The notes under the pieces were generated by a model. That model was not told the DNA's origin, did not search any database, and saw only the letters and a program-made list of their open reading frames with translations. From Qipengyuania_B sp965214525 (lineage in GTDB: Bacteria; Pseudomonadota; Alphaproteobacteria; Sphingomonadales; Sphingomonadaceae), in the NCBI GenBank assembly GCA_965214525.1, contig OZ243959.1, forward strand, positions 1,922,001 to 1,986,000: a stretch of DNA of 64,000 nt, written 5' to 3'. Both the position numbers and the translations under genes were made by a program. Every line of letters begins with the position of its first letter. Positions within the stretch are counted from its first letter, which is position 1. Positions 19,515-26,430 of this stretch are shown here, one piece after another.

Positions 19515-19904
19515 CTATTCGCCGATCACTATCTTGATGGTCGCGGTCAGGAACAGCGGCGCTCCGATGGCGAGCAGCCACAACAGCAATTGGTCACGGC
19601 GATAAGCAGACGCCAATGACGGGTCGGCTGCCTCGCGGTCGGTCAGCTTCGTCCAACGCTTCTCGAAGTAGCGGCAGAAGGGAATGATGCCCCCAACCAG
19701 CAGGATCAGCGCGAGGTAAGGCAGGATCGACGACGCACCATCTTTCAGGGCATCCACGGTCACGAAGATCTGCAAACCGGTATACACCAGCAGCGCGTAG
19801 GCGACATTGTCGCTCATGGCCTTGCGCCAATCCCGCTTCGCCAGCGCCGTCTCCACGCCGGGGTCCAACGCATCCTCTCGTCGCCGGACTGACTGGGTGG
19901 CCAT
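19515..19904 (-). CDS. Small three-helix membrane protein
   Basis: A 129-residue membrane protein not assigned to a family. Three hydrophobic segments are visible: VAYALLVYTGLQIFVTV, LPYLALILLVGGIIPFC and LLLWLLAIGAPLFLTATIKI, with an Arg/Lys-rich loop (FEKRWTKLTDRE) between the second and third. ATG at 19904 has AAGGAG seven bases upstream, which decides the start over the longer frame. It is co-directional with, and 19 bp before, the BON/MscS channel, so it may help that channel; this is inference. Confidence 0.75.
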   Translation of the reverse strand: MATQSVRRREDALDPGVETALAKRDWRKAMSDNVAYALLVYTGLQIFVTVDALKDGASSILPYLALILLVGGIIPFCRYFEKRWTKLTDREAADPSLASAYRRDQLLLWLLAIGAPLFLTATIKIVIGE

Positions 19905-20056
19905 GTTCCTGCTCCTTGTTTTTATGTCGACGACATATCCGGGCAAAATCAATTCATTGCAAGTTTGTTAACGCCGCAGCCGGGAATTGCACCTTACCGG
20001 ACCATGCGCCGTTAGCACGATAATGGATCAAACCGCCCTTCCCGTTCGGGTCGAAG

Positions 20057-20878
20057 ATGCTAGAACCCATACCTATGGCTGATTACGACCCTGATATTGC
20101 GGAATTGCAGTCCGGCCCCTCGGGCGATCCGGACCAGGCGTCGTCGCCCATTCCGCAAGGCGGGCTGGAAGTCATCTCGATCGCCAAAAGTTACGACAAG
20201 CGCCAGGTTCTCACCGATATCTCGCTGACAGTGGGCAAGGGCGAGGTGTTCGGACTGCTCGGACCCAACGGGGCGGGCAAGACCACATGTTTCTACTCCA
20301 TCATGGGTCTGGTACGGCCCGATGCGGGACGCATACTCATGGATGGCGAGGACGTGACGCGCCTGCCGATGTACCGCCGCGCCATCCTGGGCTTGGGCTA
20401 TCTACCGCAGGAAACCAGCATCTTTCGCGGCATGACGGTGGAGCAGAACATCAATTGCGTGCTCGAACTGGTAGAACCCGATGTCGCGGCGCGGGGCGAG
20501 GAACTGGAGCGGTTGCTGGGTGAGTTCGGCCTGACGGGTCTGCGCGCCAGCCCGGCGATGGCGCTGTCCGGCGGGGAGCGCCGCCGGTGCGAGATCGCGC
20601 GGGCCTTGGCAGCGAAGCCCTCGATCATGCTGCTGGACGAGCCGTTTGCCGGCATCGATCCGCTTTCGATCAGCGACATTCGCGATCTCGTCAAGGATTT
20701 GAAGACACGCGGTATCGGCGTGCTGATCACCGACCACAATGTGCGCGAAACGCTTGAGATAGTCGATCGCGCCTGCATCATCTATGGCGGGCAGGTGCTG
20801 TTTGCCGGAACGCCGCAGGCGCTGGTGGCGGACGAGAACGTGCGGCGCTTGTATCTGGGCGAGGGGTTCACACTGTGA
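20057..20878 (+). CDS. lptB: LPS export ABC transporter ATPase LptB
   Basis: ATPase (273 residues) of the LptBFG complex, which extracts lipopolysaccharide from the inner membrane. Walker A is LLGPNGAGKTTCFYSIMGLV, the Q-loop YLPQETSIFRGMTVEQNI, the signature LSGGERRRCEIARAL and Walker B IMLLDEPFAGIDPLS, followed by the H-loop LITDHNVRETL. An N-terminal tail of some 30 residues precedes the usual start; ATG at 20075 is an alternative. It is followed by rpoN after 37 bp, the common lptB-rpoN order in proteobacteria, but lptC and lptA are not upstream here. Confidence 0.95.
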   Translation: MLEPIPMADYDPDIAELQSGPSGDPDQASSPIPQGGLEVISIAKSYDKRQVLTDISLTVGKGEVFGLLGPNGAGKTTCFYSIMGLVRPDAGRILMDGEDVTRLPMYRRAILGLGYLPQETSIFRGMTVEQNINCVLELVEPDVAARGEELERLLGEFGLTGLRASPAMALSGGERRRCEIARALAAKPSIMLLDEPFAGIDPLSISDIRDLVKDLKTRGIGVLITDHNVRETLEIVDRACIIYGGQVLFAGTPQALVADENVRRLYLGEGFTL

Positions 20879-20915
20879 CCCTGCCTAGGTCAGCGTCCAT
20901 GGGAAGACGGCAGGG
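20879..20915 (+). promoter_or_regulatory. Hairpin covering the rpoN ribosome-binding site
   Basis: CCCTGCC at 20879-20885, right after the lptB stop, is an exact inverted copy of GGCAGGG at 20909-20915, which is the Shine-Dalgarno site ending at the rpoN ATG. An inner CGTC/GACG pair extends the stem. Folded RNA would hide the rpoN ribosome site. Ribosomes finishing lptB stop two bases before the first strand and could help open it. Function is inferred from the pairing. Confidence 0.5.
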
Positions 20916-22403
20916 ATGAGCCTGGCACCGCGCCTCGATCTTCGGCAGACGCAGTCGCTGGTGATGACCCCGCAACTGCAGCAGGCCATCAAGCTGCTGG
21001 CGCTGTCCAACCTCGAACTTGAAACGCATATCGCGACAACCCTGGAGGCCAACCCCCTCGTCGAACTGGGCGAGGTTTCCTTCGAGGAAGGGCCAGCCGC
21101 GACAGCGGTTGAACATGCAGAACCCAGCGCGGACGATGTCGGCAATCTCGAGCAAGCATTGGATATCGATCCGGCCGCGGTCGATCATGATGGCGAACGG
21201 GCTGACCCGCAACTCGGCCTGCAATTCGCCAAAGCGGGGCGGGACGATGCCGGCGGTGGGCCATCGGGCGATCCCGAGGGGGCGACGTATCGGGAGCAGG
21301 CGGCCAACGCCGATGTCGGGCTTGCTCAGCATCTGTCCGACCAATTGCCCGGCTATGCGCATGATGCGCGCGAAGCGATGATCGCCTCGCGCATAATTCA
21401 CGAACTTGAGGATACCGGTTATCTGTGCACCGAACTGGCCAGCCTTGCGCAGGAACTCGGTGTGCCCCTGGCCGAGGCGGAGCGTGCGCTGGCGCTTGTG
21501 CAATCGCTCGACCCTGCCGGCGTGGGGGCGCGCACCCTGCGCGAATGCCTGGTGCTGCAAGCCAAGGATGCCGACCGCTACGACCCGTGCATGGCCCGCC
21601 TGATCGACAATCTCGATCTGGTGGCCGATGGCGGCTTTGTCCGTCTGAAACGCCTGTGCGATGTGGACGATGAAGACCTTGCGCAGATGCTTGCGGAGTT
21701 GCGCGGATACGACCCCAAACCCGGCTGCCGCTATTGTGTCGATGGCGACACCACCATCGTTCCCGATCTGCTGGTGACGAAGTCGCAAGATGGCGCGTGG
21801 GACGTCCGGATCAACGAGGGCAGCCTGCCGCGCCTTATCGTCAATCACGAGTATTACGTCACCCTTCGCAAGGGTTGTGCCGACCGGCGGCAGCGCGCAT
21901 GGCTCGATGAGCAATTTTCCCAGGCGAACTGGTTGACCAAAGCGCTCGACCAGCGGCAGAAAACGATCCTCAAGACCGCGGCTGCGATCCTGCAGCACCA
22001 GTCCGGGTTTCTGGAGCATGGGGTTGGGGCGCTTCGCATCTTGACCCTGCGCGAGATCGCCGAGACGATCGACATGCACGAGAGCACGGTGAGCCGCGTG
22101 ACGAACAACAAATACCTGCATTGTCCGCGTGGGACGTTCGAGCTGAAATACTTCTTTTCAAGCGGGGTTGCTACAACAGGGGCGGACGGGGGCACGTCGG
22201 CTGCCGCGGTGAAGGCACGGATCAAGGCACTGACTGACGCCGAGGGCGGCGCGAATATCCTGTCGGACGATTCGCTAGTCGATCGCCTGCAAAGCGAGGG
22301 CATCGACATAGCGCGACGCACGGTCGCCAAGTATCGCGAGGCGATGGGGATCGGCAGTTCGGTTCAGCGTCGGCGGCAGAAAAAGCTGCGCGCGTTCAAA
22401 TAA
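20916..22403 (+). CDS. rpoN: RNA polymerase sigma-54 factor
   Basis: Sigma-54 (495 residues), which needs enhancer-binding ATPases to open promoters. The activator-interacting N-terminus is RLDLRQTQSLVMTPQLQQAI followed by ELETHI and EANPLVE. The core-binding region and the DNA-binding HTH (LREIAETIDMHESTVSRVTN) follow. The RpoN box is ARRTVAKYREAMGIGSS near the end. Length and layout are normal. Translation may be controlled by the hairpin at 20879-20915. Confidence 0.96.
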   Translation: MSLAPRLDLRQTQSLVMTPQLQQAIKLLALSNLELETHIATTLEANPLVELGEVSFEEGPAATAVEHAEPSADDVGNLEQALDIDPAAVDHDGERADPQLGLQFAKAGRDDAGGGPSGDPEGATYREQAANADVGLAQHLSDQLPGYAHDAREAMIASRIIHELEDTGYLCTELASLAQELGVPLAEAERALALVQSLDPAGVGARTLRECLVLQAKDADRYDPCMARLIDNLDLVADGGFVRLKRLCDVDDEDLAQMLAELRGYDPKPGCRYCVDGDTTIVPDLLVTKSQDGAWDVRINEGSLPRLIVNHEYYVTLRKGCADRRQRAWLDEQFSQANWLTKALDQRQKTILKTAAAILQHQSGFLEHGVGALRILTLREIAETIDMHESTVSRVTNNKYLHCPRGTFELKYFFSSGVATTGADGGTSAAAVKARIKALTDAEGGANILSDDSLVDRLQSEGIDIARRTVAKYREAMGIGSSVQRRRQKKLRAFK

Positions 22404-22428
22404 GTGCAGACGGAAGTATGTCAGGGAG

Positions 22429-22445
22429 GTCGTCGGCGCGACGAC
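22429..22445 (+). terminator. Possible terminator hairpin after rpoN
   Basis: GTCGTCG-GCG-CGACGAC is a perfect 7-bp hairpin 26 bp after the rpoN stop, followed by GCCCTTTGC. The T run is short, so it would be a weak intrinsic terminator; it could equally be an attenuating structure in the ctrA leader. Confidence 0.35.
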
Positions 22446-22654
22446 GCCCTTTGCAACCATTTCCGACCCTTTCCATGAAAATAGCGGCGGCCATGGCAAT
22501 TCCGTGCAACGAGCGGGGCGGATGCGAAAGGTTTACCCGGTACGAAAGTTTTACAGAAAATTAACCTTTTCCGTTCACATCTTGTGTGGTTAATTGCGTT
22601 GGGGTTTTCCGGACGGGGCCTCGGACAAGACAATGGGTAAGAAGGGGTCATCCC

Positions 22655-23350
22655 ATGCGTGTACTTCTGATCGAGGACGAGCCGACCACTGCCAAGGCTA
22701 TCGAACTCATGCTGACAACCGAAGGGTTCAACGTCTATTCGACCGATCTGGGCGAAGAGGGTTTGGACCTCGGCAAGCTTTACGATTACGACATTATCCT
22801 GCTGGATCTCAACCTGCCCGACATGCACGGCTACGATGTCCTGAAGAAGCTGCGCGTGGCCAAGGTGCAAACGCCCGTCCTCATCCTTTCCGGCATTGCC
22901 GAGATGGAATCCAAGGTGCGAAGCTTCGGCTTCGGCGCGGACGACTACGTGACCAAGCCGTTCCACCGGGATGAACTGGTTGCGCGCATTCACGCTGTGG
23001 TGCGCCGGTCCAAGGGGCACAGCCAATCGATCATCAAGACCGGCAAGCTGTCGGTCAACCTCGATGCCAAGACCGTCGAGGTGGATAACGCGCGGGTTCA
23101 CCTGACCGGCAAGGAATACGCCATGCTCGAGCTGTTGTCGCTCCGCAAAGGCACGACGCTTACCAAGGAGATGTTCCTTAATCACCTTTATGGAGGCATG
23201 GACGAGCCAGAACTCAAGATCATTGACGTGTTCATCTGCAAACTGCGCAAGAAGCTCAGCCAAGCCTGCGGTGGTGAGAACTACATCGAAACGGTTTGGG
23301 GTCGTGGTTACGTCCTGCGCGACGGTGTGGACGAGGCCGTCGCCGCCTGA
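22655..23350 (+). CDS. ctrA: Cell-cycle response regulator CtrA
   Basis: An OmpR-type response regulator (231 residues), the cell-cycle master regulator of alphaproteobacteria. The receiver has MRVLLIEDEPTTAKAIELML, phospho-Asp in DIILLDLNLPDMHGYDVL and Lys in DDYVTKPFHRDELVARI. The winged-helix domain reads VHLTGKEYAMLELLSLRKG and ETVWGRGYVL. The start at 22655 fits the family N-terminus. The 250-bp leader has an AT-rich patch with half sites TTAACC (22560s) and GGTTAATTGCG that resemble halves of the CtrA box, in line with autoregulation, but no full TTAA-N7-TTAA. In Rhodobacter CtrA is needed for GTA production; a GTA cluster lies 29 kb away. Confidence 0.95.
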   Translation: MRVLLIEDEPTTAKAIELMLTTEGFNVYSTDLGEEGLDLGKLYDYDIILLDLNLPDMHGYDVLKKLRVAKVQTPVLILSGIAEMESKVRSFGFGADDYVTKPFHRDELVARIHAVVRRSKGHSQSIIKTGKLSVNLDAKTVEVDNARVHLTGKEYAMLELLSLRKGTTLTKEMFLNHLYGGMDEPELKIIDVFICKLRKKLSQACGGENYIETVWGRGYVLRDGVDEAVAA

Positions 23351-23382
23351 CACGTTTGTTTCAGCAATCTTCGTTAACCAAA

Positions 23383-23414
23383 AGAGGCTCCGGAGTTCGC
23401 GCTCCGGGGCCTCT
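23383..23414. terminator. Strong hairpin after ctrA, U tail on the minus strand
   Basis: A 13-bp stem (AGAGGCTCCGGAG with CTCCGGGGCCTCT, loop TTCGCG) starts 32 bp after the ctrA stop. On the plus strand no T run follows. On the minus strand the stem is followed by TTTTGG, so it reads better as the terminator of a minus-strand transcript coming from 23415-23960, or as a two-way terminator. Confidence 0.55.
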
Positions 23415-23967
23415 CCCGTTGACGGTGGTCGATATCGCTACCCGTCGTAGGCCAGCGAACGGCGAACATTGGCCTTCGACGGCATGAACCCACCGAGCGC
23501 GAAGAATCCATAAGCATCATGGGCTAGGTTGCGGGTTCCGGGACGGCGGCGAAGACCTGCGCAACGATAGCGTCTCATCGGTGATCGGTCGAAGGTGCCA
23601 AGATTGAATTGCGGATCGCTGCGCGAGCCATCGGACGCAGCCGAGCCTTTGAAAGGGTTGGAACTGATGATGGCCTTGACTTGCAACGTGCTATAAAGAC
23701 CGCCCGCCTTTCGACGCCGGTGAAGTCGAATGACAGGTAGCCGCCGGCGCCCAAGCCGGGGGGGGTGCCGAAGTGCTTAAGCCCGCGGTATAAATGGCAA
23801 ACCTTGAAACCCCTGTATGCAAAAGTGTTTCTTGTCGGCCGGTGTACGCGAGCAGGACAGGTTTCTTTCCGCCGATAACCCTTTTCAGGTTACGAATGCC
23901 GCGCGGCTTCTCACGGTGGGGGTGGGCTGGCTGGACAAGCCCCTCGCGCCCACCTAGCTGCGCCGCC
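23415..23967. other. Unexplained 550-bp stretch between ctrA and trmB
   Basis: No gene here is convincing. A minus-strand frame from TTG 23686 to 23438 gives 82 residues (start QVKAIISSNPFKGS, end KANVRRSLAYDG) that I do not recognise, and it stops just before the minus-strand terminator at 23383-23414. A second frame just upstream on the same strand (GYLSFDFTGVERRAVFI) looks protein-like but breaks off, so a degraded gene is possible. I looked for tmRNA tag, RNase P and SRP RNA signatures and saw none. Confidence 0.4.
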
Positions 23968-24666
23968 ATGACTGCGAACAAGGACGGCGACCCGACCACG
24001 CTGAAGCGATTGTATGGCCGATCCATCGGCAAGCCGCTGCGCGCCAAACCGCAGGCATTGGTCGATCGGCTCCTGCCACGGATCACCTTGCCCGCCGATG
24101 GGCCGGTCACCTCGACCAGGTTGTTCGGTGATGACCGGCCATTGCATCTAGAGATCGGCTTCGGCAGCGGAGAGCATCTCGCCTACCGTGCCGATCTCCT
24201 GCCCGACCATGGCTTCATCGGGGCCGAGCCTTACCTGAACGGAGTCGCTGGCGCTCTGACCCATGCCGACGATCACCACCTGACCAATATCCGCCTGCAT
24301 CATGGTGACGCGCTGGAAGTGCTTGCCCGGCTGCCCGATGCGTCCCTGACCATGGTCTACTTGCTGCATCCCGATCCGTGGCCCAAGGCCAGACACGGCA
24401 AGCGCCGGATGGTGAACGATGGCCCCGTCCGGTTGATCGCTGACAAACTGAAGCAAGGTGGCGAGTTCCGCTTGGGTACGGACCATCCGGTCTACCTTCG
24501 TCATGCCTTGATGGTCATGCGTCGATTCGAGGGCGATCTCGAATGGATTGTCGACAACCCTTCGCAGTGGCAGAACCGTCCTTCGGGATGGCCCGAAACG
24601 CGTTACGAAGCCAAAGCGCGGGAACAGGGCCACGAGGTCTGGTACTTTCGGTTCCGGCGTCGATGA
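23968..24666 (+). CDS. trmB: tRNA (guanine-N7)-methyltransferase
   Basis: Methylates G46 in the variable loop of tRNAs (232 residues). The SAM site is LHLEIGFGSGEHLAYRADL; the family signature DPWPKARHGKRRMV lies in YLLHPDPWPKARHGK, and the C-terminus has TRYEAKAREQGHEVWYFRF. The N-terminal RLYGRSIGKPLRAKPQALVD is typical for alphaproteobacterial TrmB. ATG 23968 is chosen because this segment follows directly; the longer frame has no family sequence. The start has no strong ribosome site. Confidence 0.95.
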   Translation: MTANKDGDPTTLKRLYGRSIGKPLRAKPQALVDRLLPRITLPADGPVTSTRLFGDDRPLHLEIGFGSGEHLAYRADLLPDHGFIGAEPYLNGVAGALTHADDHHLTNIRLHHGDALEVLARLPDASLTMVYLLHPDPWPKARHGKRRMVNDGPVRLIADKLKQGGEFRLGTDHPVYLRHALMVMRRFEGDLEWIVDNPSQWQNRPSGWPETRYEAKAREQGHEVWYFRFRRR

Positions 24667-24773
24667 TCCGGCAAATTCATTCAGTTCGACACTTGGCGCG
24701 ATATCGGCCAGCAACAGGTCAGGCCCCGTTTGCTCGCCACTCTTGCCAGACAATTGTCCTGCTTGCCCCCTTT

Positions 24774-25811
24774 CTAGCGCCTCGATGCCCTCCCGGCTGC
24801 ATATCGCATTCCGGCGCAGATGCATGTTACGAACAGCGCACCCTCGAACGTCGCGGCGATCAGCGATTGCAGGTTCGGCCGCGGTCCGAATGACACCGCC
24901 ATCCGAAGGCTCGCATTGGGGAAGCTGGCGAGCAGGGCATCGAGGCTGCCGAGCATCAGTCTTCCCCCCAGGAACGCGATCACGAAACCGGCCAGCGCAC
25001 CGATAAGTCCGGCGGCCGCAAAGCGAATCCCTTCCCACCGGCCAGCAGACATCACAAGCGCGGCCGCAAGGCCAGTCGCGCCTCCCAGGACACACCCCTC
25101 CCCCGCCCCGCTGATCGCACGCACGGGTTGGCCAAACAGGATCGAAAAGGCGTCGCTGCCCACAAGGTTCACGAGCCCCCCAATGATCAGCCCGCCCAGC
25201 GCGCCCCCGATCGCCAGCCATGGGCGCGCGTGGTTCGACATCGCTTCCGCTGCAGCGATCCCGATGCTCACCCCGCCGCCGCCAATCATGGCTGTCAACA
25301 GCGTCAGCGCAAAGACAACGCCTGCCGCCGATGCGCCGACGCCACCGACCTTCGGAGCGACCGCGAGCAGAGCGTAGATCACGCCGCCGACCGCTCCCGC
25401 GCCGGTCGCTCCCAGAAGCCCGCCCCAGAAAATGCGGACGTTGTGCGCCCATTGCGCGGGCGGCGGCGGATCATTCCGGTCATTAGCCGGCTCTGGCGCC
25501 TGCACATTGGCAATGAACCGATAGCCATGCTTTGGCACCGTTTCGATGAAGCTCGGGCTGGCGGCCTTGTCGCCCAACGCCCGGCGCAGCGTCCGGATGC
25601 ATTGGGTCAAAGCCTCGTCCGTTACCGGCACCCCGTTCCACACGGTATCGAAGAACTCGTCCTTGGTGACCAGCCGCCCCTGGTGCCTGACAAGCAGCGT
25701 CAAGGCGTCGAAATAGCGCGCGGTGCACTCGACCGGTCGGCCGGCCTTCATCAATCGTCGCTGTTCGACATTGAGCGCGAACTGTCCGAACCGGTAAGCC
25801 TCGCCCCCCAT
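24774..25811 (-). CDS. Membrane-tethered winged-helix regulator
   Basis: A 345-residue protein. Residues 1-100 form an OmpR/CadC-type winged helix (FGQFALNVEQRRLMKAGRPV, DEALTQCIRTLRRALGD, IETVPKHGYRFIANV). The rest is very hydrophobic and Gly/Ala-rich, with about seven or more membrane segments (for example FWGGLLGATGAGAVGGVIYA and WLAIGGALGGLIIGGLVNLV). A DNA-binding domain fused to a multi-span membrane domain recalls CadC-type one-component sensors, but CadC has a single helix and a periplasmic domain. The signal is unknown. It is divergent from the membrane protein gene at 25900, its likely target. Confidence 0.82.
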   Translation of the reverse strand: MGGEAYRFGQFALNVEQRRLMKAGRPVECTARYFDALTLLVRHQGRLVTKDEFFDTVWNGVPVTDEALTQCIRTLRRALGDKAASPSFIETVPKHGYRFIANVQAPEPANDRNDPPPPAQWAHNVRIFWGGLLGATGAGAVGGVIYALLAVAPKVGGVGASAAGVVFALTLLTAMIGGGGVSIGIAAAEAMSNHARPWLAIGGALGGLIIGGLVNLVGSDAFSILFGQPVRAISGAGEGCVLGGATGLAAALVMSAGRWEGIRFAAAGLIGALAGFVIAFLGGRLMLGSLDALLASFPNASLRMAVSFGPRPNLQSLIAATFEGALFVTCICAGMRYAAGRASRR

Positions 25812-25899
25812 TTGTCAGGTAATCCTCATTGTTTGCTCATGTCCTGCGGGATGCAGTCGGTTATGCAGGTATGGGTCATCGCATGGGAAAGGCAGGATT

Positions 25900-26430
25900 A
25901 TGGCAAATAGGTCAACGGCGTCGTCAACGGCAATTATCAGAACGGCGGGGTGGACGGCCTTGGCCTTGCTGGTCATCACGCCCCTGGTCGCCATGCAATT
26001 CACCTCCGAGGTGCACTGGACGGGCGGCGATTTCCTGTTCGCCGCCGTCGCGTTCGGGCTGGTTGGTCTGGGCCTCGAACTGGCGGCGCGACATTCGGGT
26101 GGCAAGCCGTATGTTTGGGCCAGCGGCCTGGCCATCATGGCCGCTTTCCTGACCGTCTGGATAAACCTTGCGGTCGGGATTATCGGCAATGAAGACAATC
26201 CGATGAACCTGATGTTCTTTGGCGTCCTGGCCGTTGCCATGGGTGGCGCGATCATCGCCAGGTTCCGTGCCGCCGGAATGCGCAAGGCCATGTACGCTGC
26301 CGGTATCGCGCAGATCGCCGTCTTTGCAGCGGCCGCGTTCATGGGTGCGCTGATACCGGTTGTAACGCTGTTCTTCACGGCCCTGTGGCTGGCCGCGGCA
26401 GCGCTGTACGGAAAGGCGCGGCGCTCCTAA
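25900..26430 (+). CDS. Multi-span membrane protein of unknown function
   Basis: A 176-residue integral membrane protein. Five hydrophobic segments can be drawn (ALALLVITPLVAMQFTS, FLFAAVAFGLVGLGLELAA, ASGLAIMAAFLTVWINLAVG, NLMFFGVLAVAMGGAIIA, AGIAQIAVFAAAAFMGALIP). No catalytic motif is seen. It is 88 bp from the divergent membrane-tethered regulator at 25811, an arrangement that suggests the regulator controls it. Its TAA stop overlaps the convergent maeB stop by 4 bp. Confidence 0.75.
   Translation: MANRSTASSTAIIRTAGWTALALLVITPLVAMQFTSEVHWTGGDFLFAAVAFGLVGLGLELAARHSGGKPYVWASGLAIMAAFLTVWINLAVGIIGNEDNPMNLMFFGVLAVAMGGAIIARFRAAGMRKAMYAAGIAQIAVFAAAAFMGALIPVVTLFFTALWLAAAALYGKARRS

Noticed and set aside
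23440..23967. tmRNA, RNase P RNA or riboswitch
   Set aside because: No tag sequence, conserved core or aptamer signature could be found on either strand.
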